Assembly (NCBI GenBank): GCA_022181005.1
Contig: BQMV01000370.1
Span: 1-6,752, forward strand
Length of the DNA: 6,752 nucleotides
From: Anaerolineaceae bacterium
GTDB lineage: Bacteria; Chloroflexota; Anaerolineae; Anaerolineales; Villigracilaceae
Direction of reading: 5' to 3'
Shown in pieces: positions 1 to 5,107 of the stretch. The notes beneath the pieces were generated by a model. That model searched no databases. It was given only the letters and a program-made list of their open reading frames with translations, and was not told the origin of the DNA. A program made the translations under genes and the position numbers. The first letter of the stretch is position 1, and every line of letters begins with the position of its first letter.

Positions 1-370
1 CACCGCCGTTCTTGCGCACATAGCGATAGCGGATGACGGCTTGATCGGGAATATCCAGTTGGGCGGCGTACGTCACGGCGTCGAGCGACGACATAGAGTA
101 AGGCGTTGGGTTGTAGGCGAGCCCGGTGACTTCGTCTACTACGCTCAGATCGAGCGTTTCGCCGGGTAGAAGCGGTTCCGGTAAGCGAACGGTGAAGGCA
201 ACCTGCGCGCGCGGCGCGGGTGTGTTGATCGGCTCGGAGGGGGCTGGCGTGCTGGCGCTGGAGGTTGGAAAGATGGGCCATTCAAGCAGCGAAAAAGCGC
301 ATGCCTGACTGGTCAGCGAAAGGATGATGACGTAGATGAAAAGATGACGCGATACTGCGCGTGACTTCAT
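1..370 (-). CDS. Exported protein or lipoprotein, N-terminal part (runs off left edge)
   Basis: Only the first 123 codons are present; the reading frame is open to the left edge. The ATG at 370-368 is preceded by a good ribosome binding site (AGAGGAG, about 6 bases away). Residues 1-8 are basic, 9-20 are hydrophobic, and Cys24 follows Ser-Gln-Ala. This could be a type II lipoprotein signal with an unusual Ser at -3, or a signal peptidase I site (S-x-A). A Ser/Thr/Pro-rich linker covers about residues 35-55. From about residue 56 the sequence alternates hydrophobic and polar residues, like a beta-sandwich, and ends in YRYVRKNGG, which recalls carbohydrate-binding or Ig-like folds; this is only a resemblance. 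It starts 26 bases after the tatC stop, so it is probably the last visible gene of the same operon. The function is not recognised; export to the cell surface is the supported part. Confidence 0.72.
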   Translation of the reverse strand, partial: MKSRAVSRHLFIYVIILSLTSQACAFSLLEWPIFPTSSASTPAPSEPINTPAPRAQVAFTVRLPEPLLPGETLDLSVVDEVTGLAYNPTPYSMSSLDAVTYAAQLDIPDQAVIRYRYVRKNGG

Positions 371-396
371 GGCGTTCTCCTCTGTTTCGTTCGTGC

Positions 397-1272
397 TTAT
401 ACCTCGGGCTCAGACTTGCGTTCCTGGTTGGGCGGCGCGCTTCTTCTACGCATTGCGGCGGCGAGATGGCTTAAGCCGATGCTGGCGAAGTATAACAAGA
501 TCATCGGCAACATGACCAATCCCATATTAACCGGATCTACCGTTGGCGTCACCGCCGCAGCGATGATCGCGATCACGACGATCGCCGCTCTCCATTGTTG
601 CGCTAGCGTAGCCGGCGATACCACCCCGAGGTAGCTTAGCGCAAAAATAACAAGGGGAAATTCAAAGAAGACGCCGATCCAGGTCATGAGACTTGTAATA
701 AATCCAAAGTATTCTTTTGCCGCCCAGAATTGCGAAATGGCGGTAAAACTTCCGAGAAAGGGCAGCGCGGCGGGAATCAAGACGAAGTAGGTGAATGCAA
801 CCCCGAGGACAAAGAGAAATGATGCGGTGGGGATGATCAGCAGTGTGTAGCGTTTCTCGCGCGACGACAGACCTTTGGCGGCGAACCACCAGAATTCGAA
901 TGCAATATACGGTAGAGAGATGATGAAGCCGCTCGTCAGCGCGACGCGCATGAAGACGCCGATCTCTTCAGTTACTTCGATGGCTTGCAAATTTGGCAAC
1001 CCGCCTACGGGACGTGCGAGATATTCCATTAAGGGCAGCGTGAAATAAAAGGAGACGCCTACAGTCAGCGTCAGACAGAGGACGATTCTTAAGAGATGCC
1101 CGCGTAGATCTTCAACGTGATCCCAGACTTCTTTTTTGTAGCTTTCTTTTGAGTCAGAGGCGAGGAATGTCCAGGCGCGTTTTGTCAATATGAACGGGGT
1201 CGCTAGAATGCGGTAGAACAGCGCGAACGGAAAGAGCGCTGCGCGAAATATATTTCGGAACGCGTTAGTCAT
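397..1272 (-). CDS. tatC: Sec-independent protein translocase TatC, with N-terminal extension
   Basis: TatC is the multi-spanning receptor of the twin-arginine translocase: with TatB it binds the RR signal peptide and starts export of folded proteins. Family features are visible: HVEDLRGHLL at 52-61 (the HLxELR motif), TEEIGVF at 101-107 in the first periplasmic loop, PYIAFEFWWF at 121-130 followed by KGL and E139, the membrane Glu204 in FEFP, and AAAVTPTVDP at 238-247 with P256 in the last hairpin. Hydrophobic segments fit the usual six spans. At 291 residues it is longer than typical (about 240-260). The excess is a 45-residue N-terminus with an extra hydrophobic, Arg/Lys-flanked stretch at about 9-30. 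The ATG overlaps the end of tatB by 8 bases; no strong ribosome binding site is seen, so translation is probably coupled. No better internal start is evident, so the extension seems real. Confidence 0.95.
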   Translation of the reverse strand: MTNAFRNIFRAALFPFALFYRILATPFILTKRAWTFLASDSKESYKKEVWDHVEDLRGHLLRIVLCLTLTVGVSFYFTLPLMEYLARPVGGLPNLQAIEVTEEIGVFMRVALTSGFIISLPYIAFEFWWFAAKGLSSREKRYTLLIIPTASFLFVLGVAFTYFVLIPAALPFLGSFTAISQFWAAKEYFGFITSLMTWIGVFFEFPLVIFALSYLGVVSPATLAQQWRAAIVVIAIIAAAVTPTVDPVNMGLVMLPMILLYFASIGLSHLAAAMRRRSAPPNQERKSEPEV

Positions 1273-1633
1273 TTGATGAGGGCGGTTCTTCTTCGGGCGC
1301 AGCCACAGAAGAGCTATGATCGGGAGTTTTGGACGGAGATAGCGGCTGAGCGGGTAGAGAGATCAGCTTGCGTTTGCGCGGATTTGCGATCTTGAGCAAA
1401 TCTTGCTCCGCTTCCCAATCTTCTAAATTTGCTTCGCGCATTAATTTATTTGGTAAATGGCTAAGTTCATTCGACGCGTTGCGGAACATTTGCCAAAGTT
1501 CGGAACGATTCATTTTATTCAACCAGCGTCCCAGCGCGCGCCCTGTTTTTTGCAGGTCTTTCGGTCCCAGCGCGATGACGGCGATGACAAGAATGAAGAT
1601 AAGTTCGGAAAAACCGATGCCGAAGATTTCCAT
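1265..1633 (-). CDS. tatB: TatA/TatB-family translocase subunit, TatB-like
   Basis: Single-span component of the twin-arginine translocase, 122 residues. Residues 1-9 are a short periplasmic end (MEIFGIGFS), 10-22 form the membrane helix, GPKDL at 23-27 is the hinge, and an amphipathic helix (KTGRALGRWLNKM) follows. The rest is polar, ending in a Pro/Ser/Glu-rich tail. Glu10 in the GFSEL motif and ALGPK rather than the FGPK of TatA favour TatB, but TatA and TatB are hard to separate by sequence and some bacteria use one dual-function protein. Its ATG directly abuts the nusB stop (TAAATG), with no spacer, and its end overlaps tatC by 8 bases, so it should be made in step with TatC. No separate tatA is in the window. 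Confidence 0.9.
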   Translation of the reverse strand: MEIFGIGFSELIFILVIAVIALGPKDLQKTGRALGRWLNKMNRSELWQMFRNASNELSHLPNKLMREANLEDWEAEQDLLKIANPRKRKLISLPAQPLSPSKTPDHSSSVAAPEEEPPSSND

Positions 1634-2065
1634 TTATGCCTTTTGCAACGCTTGTCGAATTTCTTGACGACGCTCTGCCAGCGAACCAAGCACGCCGTTG
1701 ACGAAACGCGGCGCCGAATCGGAGCCGTAGGATTTCGCCAGTTCTACCGCTTCGTTGATCGCCACTTTCATCGGCGTATCGTTGGCGGCGACAAGTTCCC
1801 ATAGCGCGATGCGCAAGATGTTGCGGTCAATTGCGGCGATCTGGTCGAGGGGCCATTCCGGCGCGTAGTTTGCAATGGATTGGTCGAGCGGCTGGGTGAG
1901 AGGGAGAACGCCAAAAACGATACTGCGAGCGAACTCGGAGAGATCGTCCGGTAAAGGCGCTTCGTTCAGCCGGGCTTGGAAGACTTCGCCGGGCGGATGA
2001 TTCACCATATCTACTTCGTAAAGTACTTGCAGGGCGAGCGCGCGCGCCCTGGTGCGGGGTTTCAT
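1634..2065 (-). CDS. nusB: Transcription antitermination factor NusB
   Basis: NusB forms a heterodimer with NusE (ribosomal protein S10), binds boxA RNA and promotes antitermination, chiefly of rRNA operons. The 143-residue length is normal. Signature features: the N-terminal basic RNA-binding helix TRARALALQVLYEVD (5-19), WPLDQIAAIDRNILRIALWEL (71-91), and the C-terminal block with PMKVAINEAVELAKSYGS (98-115) followed by APRFVNGVLGSL (118-129). Its ATG overlaps the asp23 stop by four bases (ATGA), so translation is likely coupled. In Bacillus subtilis, nusB also lies next to an Asp23-family gene (yqhY), which supports both assignments. Confidence 0.97.
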   Translation of the reverse strand: MKPRTRARALALQVLYEVDMVNHPPGEVFQARLNEAPLPDDLSEFARSIVFGVLPLTQPLDQSIANYAPEWPLDQIAAIDRNILRIALWELVAANDTPMKVAINEAVELAKSYGSDSAPRFVNGVLGSLAERRQEIRQALQKA

Positions 2066-2418
2066 TGCGACTGCGCTTCTCCGTTATAGTCTATATCTTC
2101 CACGTGCACTTCGATCGAACCGACTTCCATGCCGACGAGTTCTTGCAGCGCGCGCGCCACCTGCGCTTGCGCATTGCGGCTGGTCTCGCGGATATCGGCG
2201 CCTTCTTTCAACACAAGATGCAGATCGGCGGACGCGATATTATCCTCGACATACAACCGCACGCCATTGTGAGCTCCGCGTCTGAAAAGGCGGTTCACTC
2301 CGCCGACGACATTTGCCATGCGGCTAACGCCCGGCGTGCTCAACGCTGAAAGTTTCACGATCGTAAGAAGCGCGTCGGGCGAAATAGTGGTTTTATCAAG
2401 AGAGGGAGAGTCTGACAT
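2062..2418 (-). CDS. Asp23/Gls24-family (YqhY-like) envelope stress or fatty-acid-linked protein
   Basis: A 118-residue protein with the Asp23/Gls24 (DUF322) pattern: TISPDALLTIVKLSALSTPGV at about 11-31, then a variable loop, a beta-strand GVRLYVED at 52-59, and the ADLHLVLKEGADI strand-turn at 64-76 followed by an amphipathic helix and a final strand VGSIEVHVEDI. Members are cytosolic proteins linked to the envelope. The B. subtilis relative YqhY, encoded in accBC-yqhY-nusB, is genetically tied to acetyl-CoA carboxylase. Here the preceding gene is fabG rather than accBC, but the fatty-acid context and the nusB neighbour match, so a YqhY-like role is inferred. A ribosome binding site AAGGA lies 7 bases before the ATG. 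Asp23, Gls24, YloU and YqhY subgroups cannot be split by eye. Confidence 0.88.
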   Translation of the reverse strand: MSDSPSLDKTTISPDALLTIVKLSALSTPGVSRMANVVGGVNRLFRRGAHNGVRLYVEDNIASADLHLVLKEGADIRETSRNAQAQVARALQELVGMEVGSIEVHVEDIDYNGEAQSQ

Positions 2419-2432
2419 TGATAATCCTTATA

Positions 2433-2459
2433 AGTAGAGGCTAATCTTTAGTCTCTACT
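2433..2459 (-). promoter_or_regulatory. Hairpin between fabG and the asp23-like gene
   Basis: In the transcript, 7 bases (AGTAGAG) pair with CTCTACT, then one A-C mismatch, then CTAA pairs with TTAG around a 3-base AGA loop. It starts 5 bases after the fabG stop and ends just before the ribosome binding site of the asp23-like gene. There is no U-run after it, so it is not a classical intrinsic terminator. It could be an mRNA processing or stability element that sets fabG against the downstream genes. A TATAAG hexamer follows at 2432-2427, 8 bases before the ATG, so a secondary promoter is also possible. Confidence 0.5.
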
Positions 2460-2464
2460 CTTCT

Positions 2465-3223
2465 TTACATCATCGCCATTCCGCCATCCACGCCCAGCAC
2501 TTGACCGGTAATGAACGCGGCTTGGTCTGATGCCAAAAACGCAACAGCGTACGCGATCTCTTCGGGCTTGCCTTTTCGCGCCAGCGGGACTAATTTCAGC
2601 GCGGCTTCGAGGGTTTCGGCATTCATCTGCTCTAAAATTTCCGTGTCAACAAACCCCGGGGCGATCGCGTTGACGGTGATGTTCCGCGCCGCCACTTCGC
2701 GCGCCAGTGATTTTGTGAATGCGATCTGTCCGCCTTTGGAAGCGGAATAATTCACCTGACCCGGGTTGCCCATCTGCCCAGCCACCGAAGCCATGTTGAT
2801 GATCCGCCCGACACGTTTTCGCATCATGTGTTTGACCGCGGCTTTTGAACAATTGAACGTGGATTTGAGATTGGTCGTGATGACCGAGTCCCAATCCGAT
2901 TCAGACATCATCATGATCAACGTATCTTTTGTGATGCCCGCATTGTTGACGAGGATGCTCAGGTCGCCGAATGTTTCAATCGCAAATTTGATCAACGCTT
3001 CGGCTTGCTTGAAGTCAGACACGTCCGCTTGAAACGCGGCGGCTTTTCCTCCCGCCGATTGAACGGCTTTCACCACCTCGTCCGCCGCGTCGGAGGATTT
3101 GTTGTAGTTGACGACCACTGCCGCGCCGCGCGCCGCGAGTTCGAGCGCCACCGCGCGACCGATCCCGCGCGAACCGCCGGTCACCACCGCGACTTTGTTT
3201 TCAAGCGATAACGAATCTGTCAT
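2465..3223 (-). CDS. fabG: 3-oxoacyl-[acyl-carrier-protein] reductase FabG
   Basis: Short-chain dehydrogenase of 252 residues, normal for FabG, which reduces 3-oxoacyl-ACP with NADPH in each round of fatty acid elongation in the cytosol. Visible motifs are the cofactor loop TGGSRGIG (15-22), D67 in the DVSD segment, NNAG (93-96), and the catalytic set N118, S146, Y159 and K163 (NYSASKGG). APGFVDTE (188-195) and the ending ITGQVLGVDGGM are typical of FabG. The ATG at 3223 has a good ribosome binding site (GAGGAG, about 8 bases away). The frame is open further upstream, but that stretch overlaps the lit-like gene and crosses a TATAAT, so it is not used. It is the gene before the asp23-nusB-tat run, separated by 46 bases with a hairpin. 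Other short-chain dehydrogenases look similar, but the GNPGQVNYSASK block favours FabG. Confidence 0.93.
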   Translation of the reverse strand: MTDSLSLENKVAVVTGGSRGIGRAVALELAARGAAVVVNYNKSSDAADEVVKAVQSAGGKAAAFQADVSDFKQAEALIKFAIETFGDLSILVNNAGITKDTLIMMMSESDWDSVITTNLKSTFNCSKAAVKHMMRKRVGRIINMASVAGQMGNPGQVNYSASKGGQIAFTKSLAREVAARNITVNAIAPGFVDTEILEQMNAETLEAALKLVPLARKGKPEEIAYAVAFLASDQAAFITGQVLGVDGGMAMM

Positions 3224-3244
3224 GTGCAAGTCTCCTCGCGCGAA

Positions 3245-3250
3245 ATTATA
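3245..3250 (-). promoter_or_regulatory. Candidate -10 box for fabG (TATAAT)
   Basis: A perfect TATAAT lies 21 bases before the fabG ATG on the minus strand, inside the 65-base gap after the lit-like gene. A start about 7 bases downstream would leave a short leader that still contains the ribosome binding site. No convincing -35 box is seen at 16-18 bases. This suggests fabG and the genes after it have their own promoter in addition to any read-through. Confidence 0.5.
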
Positions 3251-3288
3251 CACCGTGTTGGTATTGTGCACTTCGTGCTGCGTAATCG

Positions 3289-3966
3289 CTATCCTTTTTC
3301 TAATCCAGTCCCCAACGTCAAACCGCCGCCCAATGCGATTACCGCCGCGAACAAAAACACATCCTGCCAAAAGCGGATGGGAAACAGGCGGATCAATGTG
3401 TCCGAATACAAGAACAGCCACGAGTCGCCCTCAAAAAATAATTTGTGAAATGCGGTGAAGAATCCCCAAAAGACATTGGGATTGATAACGATTCCCACAA
3501 TGACGATCAATCCGATGGCGGCCGCCAACCCGACCATCAACCACCCGCCTCGCCTCAAGCCCTGACGGTATGTCTGCTCCCGGTGAGCGATCTTTGACCA
3601 AATCCCCAGCCCGAGCAGAATCGCAAGGGTCACATACCAAACATTCAACGCGCCCTTTGTCACCCGCTTCACATCCTCCATGTGACTCAATTCGCGCTCG
3701 TTATACAGAGGAGTTCCATCATCGAAGGTCAGATCGCCGAGATATGAAATGTCCGCGTTGTTGACGAGATACTTCAACGCGTACGGCGCCCACTTCAACC
3801 GGTCTTCTTTGGTGAAGCCGTATTCGTCGGGCGGAAAGCGCGGCATGTTGTATTCGATATGCAGGAAGGCGGTAGTTAATAACAACCGCAGCGCTAATCC
3901 GATGAGGGCGAGGGGGATGAGGAGGGTGATGAGTAACGAGAGGATTTGGAACATTTGATTTTTCAT
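3289..3966 (-). CDS. DUF1461/TIGR01906 membrane protein, Lit-like lipoprotein intramolecular transacylase
   Basis: A 225-residue membrane protein with four hydrophobic spans (about 8-35, 106-124, 140-163 and 201-222) and a large extracytoplasmic loop after the first. The family is recognised from the loop segment YNERELSHMEDVK (88-100) and FHKLFFEGDSWLF (173-185) followed by SDTLIRLFP. Characterised DUF1461 members in Firmicutes are Lit, which moves an acyl chain within a lipoprotein to give the lyso-form N-terminus, using two conserved histidines. His95 and His174 here are at the matching places. Whether relatives outside the Firmicutes do this reaction is not known to me, so the role is inferred. 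The ATG at 3966 is preferred because earlier in-frame starts (TTG at 4050) lack a ribosome site and would translate the poly-T run. The ribosome site for 3966 is itself poor. fabG follows after 65 bases. Confidence 0.85.
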   Translation of the reverse strand: MKNQMFQILSLLITLLIPLALIGLALRLLLTTAFLHIEYNMPRFPPDEYGFTKEDRLKWAPYALKYLVNNADISYLGDLTFDDGTPLYNERELSHMEDVKRVTKGALNVWYVTLAILLGLGIWSKIAHREQTYRQGLRRGGWLMVGLAAAIGLIVIVGIVINPNVFWGFFTAFHKLFFEGDSWLFLYSDTLIRLFPIRFWQDVFLFAAVIALGGGLTLGTGLEKG

Positions 3967-3970
3967 ATCT

Positions 3971-3985
3971 GTCTTATTGTAAGAC
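3971..3985 (-). promoter_or_regulatory. Inverted repeat over a candidate -10 box of the lit-like gene
   Basis: The sequence GTCTTACAATAAGAC is a perfect 6-base inverted repeat with a 3-base centre. It contains TACAAT (3981-3976 on the minus strand), a 5/6 match to a -10 box, which ends 9 bases before the ATG. It may be an operator over the promoter, with transcription beginning at or next to the start codon. No clear -35 box is visible. Confidence 0.4.
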
Positions 3986-3986
3986 A

Positions 3987-4001
3987 AATTGCATAATTGC
4001 A
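3987..4001 (+). repeat. Short tandem direct repeat AATTGCA
   Basis: AATTGCA occurs twice with an 8-base period (3987-3993 and 3995-4001) in the divergent intergenic region, just upstream of the inverted repeat before the lit-like gene. It could be part of a regulator site; there is no other evidence of function. Confidence 0.35.
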
Positions 4002-4019
4002 GGTACAGAAGGGCTATGC

Positions 4020-4031
4020 AAAAAAAAAAAA
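4020..4031 (+). repeat. Run of 12 A in the divergent intergenic region
   Basis: Twelve consecutive A residues lie between the divergent lit-like and LuxR-like genes. Such a tract bends DNA, can act like an UP element, and is prone to slippage or sequencing error. Only a 3-base stem precedes it on the minus strand, so it is not a convincing terminator. Confidence 0.6.
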
Positions 4032-4038
4032 CACCTTG

Positions 4039-4047
4039 TGGTATAAA
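4039..4047 (+). promoter_or_regulatory. Candidate extended -10 promoter for the LuxR-like gene
   Basis: TGGTATAAA fits an extended -10 element (TGnTATAAA). A start about 7 bases later would give a leader of roughly 40 bases that contains the strong ribosome binding site of the gene at 4095. No -35 box is visible, but the run of A lies just upstream. Confidence 0.4.
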
Positions 4048-4094
4048 CAAATTTGCTGACAGGGTTTGTTGTAATCATTGAAGGAGGCAGTGAT

Positions 4095-4301
4095 ATGGAA
4101 GATCAACAGCGCCAATTTACCGATAAGGAAATAGAAGTAATTCATCTGTTGCTGGAAGGTAAAAGCACACAGGAGATTGCCTTGCAACTTGGCGTTTCGA
4201 CGCGCGCGATTGAACATCACCTGACTCACATCTTCGAGAAATTGAATGTAGGGTCACGAACAGAAGCAGCGTTGATGCTTACTCACTTGTTCAAAAAGTA
4301 A
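4095..4301 (+). CDS. Small LuxR/GerE-type helix-turn-helix regulator
   Basis: A 68-residue protein that is almost entirely one LuxR C-terminal (GerE) DNA-binding domain: FTDKEIEVIHLLLEGKST (8-25), then QEIALQLGVSTRAIEHHLTH containing the recognition helix, and the end of the domain IFEKLNVGSRTEAALML. There is no receiver, PAS or ligand domain, so it resembles stand-alone regulators such as Bacillus GerE. It should bind DNA as a dimer; its signal and targets are not evident. The ATG at 4095 is chosen for the excellent ribosome site AAGGAGG 7 bases upstream; an earlier TTG at 4053 lacks one. It is divergent from the lit-like gene and shares its promoter region, and lies ahead of the exported protein at 4458, which makes both possible targets (inference). 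Confidence 0.88.
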   Translation: MEDQQRQFTDKEIEVIHLLLEGKSTQEIALQLGVSTRAIEHHLTHIFEKLNVGSRTEAALMLTHLFKK

Positions 4302-4321
4302 CAAGATTCGGGAATCCGTAG

Positions 4322-4349
4322 TTGCAAATAAATTCAAAATGCTTATTAT
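4322..4349 (+). promoter_or_regulatory. Candidate promoter for the exported protein at 4458
   Basis: TTGCAA (4322-4327) and TATTAT (4344-4349) are spaced by 16 bases, a moderate match to a housekeeping promoter. It lies in the AT-rich 156-base gap after the LuxR-like gene and would give a leader of about 100 bases. The rest of this gap holds only a 5-base inverted repeat (GATTCGGGAATC, 4305-4316) without a T-run, and the ribosome site at about 4442-4448. Confidence 0.4.
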
Positions 4350-4457
4350 AGTTTTAATTGGCTTGAGTGGTTAGATAAAAACCTGCTCTACTACTTTTGT
4401 GCCGTTTCCCACTCATTCATTAACTCGTCATGTTTCGCGAGGAAGGAGTAAACGCTC

Positions 4458-5105
4458 ATGTTAAGCCGAATAGAAAAAGAGAAGGCGATGATAACAAAAA
4501 GTCAACTAGGAAAATTCTTTATTGTTCTTTCTGTCTCGTTTTTTATAAGCCAAGGTTGCGCCAGAATTAACTCTGCTTCCCCATTCTCTTCGGGGGCGCC
4601 TCATACGGGAACGCCTACCAAAGCGGCCCTTCCTAATCTTACAGGTACGCCTACCTTCACACTAGCGCCTAAAACTACTCTTACCATCGTTCCATCCGGC
4701 ATATTTGCGTTGTTGATCTACCCTCCTTTGGTGATGAATTATGATGTATCTGTGTGGAAGGATGAGTCGCATTACGCAGAAACATCATCTAGCCCGGTAT
4801 ACTCAGTTCTGAATTACCTTCAATCTTTAAGCCTCGAGACTTGTCAAATAGGAATACAAGGACCGACAGGTGATTTTCCTTTTACGCCCGAAGCCATGCA
4901 ACTCGGCGTTGTTAAATATGAAGTCATAACCTTTACAGATGCGCCGCCTGGCTTAAATACGGCATATTACATTGAAAATAATTCTCTTATAGGATTCAAC
5001 TATGAAGCAGGCGCTTCAGTATTGGTAGTTCAAGCCAGTTTATCTGAATGGAGTGAGTGTAAGGCCTTGGCAGAAAAAGTTCTTTCCACCTTGCGTATTC
5101 CCTAG
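4458..5105 (+). CDS. Exported protein or lipoprotein of unknown function
   Basis: A 215-residue protein that I do not recognise. The ATG at 4458 has the ribosome site AAGGAG about 9 bases upstream; a later Met11 has a purine-rich stretch that is too close. Residues 1-19 are charged and basic, 20-30 hydrophobic (FFIVLSVSFFI), and Cys34 follows Ser-Gln-Gly. This fits a lipoprotein signal with non-standard Ser at -3, or signal peptidase I cleavage. A Ser/Thr/Pro/Gly-rich linker spans about 38-80, and a globular domain follows at about 82-215 with many aromatic residues and Cys129 and Cys201, which could form a disulfide outside the cell. Its tail ALAEKVLSTLRIP resembles the final helix of small surface domains. 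Its DNA is more AT-rich than the neighbouring minus-strand genes. It converges on the next gene with only two bases between stop codons. Confidence 0.75.
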   Translation: MLSRIEKEKAMITKSQLGKFFIVLSVSFFISQGCARINSASPFSSGAPHTGTPTKAALPNLTGTPTFTLAPKTTLTIVPSGIFALLIYPPLVMNYDVSVWKDESHYAETSSSPVYSVLNYLQSLSLETCQIGIQGPTGDFPFTPEAMQLGVVKYEVITFTDAPPGLNTAYYIENNSLIGFNYEAGASVLVVQASLSEWSECKALAEKVLSTLRIP

Positions 5106-5107
5106 AT

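Noticed and set aside
126..308. Small plus-strand open frame of 60 residues
   Set aside because: It lies opposite the exported-protein gene, has no ribosome site and gives a low-complexity product; it is a shadow frame.
1368..1804. Plus-strand open frames opposite tatB and nusB
   Set aside because: They lie antisense to well-recognised genes and their translations resemble no family.
3224..3421. N-terminal extension of fabG to a 318-residue protein
   Set aside because: The extra stretch overlaps the lit-like gene in another frame and crosses a TATAAT. FabG proteins begin near the ATG at 3223, which has a good ribosome site.
4020..4041. Intrinsic terminator on the minus strand using the run of 12 T
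   Set aside because: Only a 3-base stem precedes it, and no minus-strand gene ends there.
3967..4050. Longer start (TTG at 4050) for the lit-like gene
   Set aside because: It adds 28 residues, some encoded by the run of T, has no ribosome site, and makes the protein longer than its family.
4053..4094. Earlier TTG start for the LuxR-like gene
   Set aside because: No ribosome site there; the ATG at 4095 has AAGGAGG at the right distance and the domain starts right after it.
4305..4316. Terminator after the LuxR-like gene (GATTCGGGAATC)
   Set aside because: Only five pairs with a 2-base centre and no following T-run.
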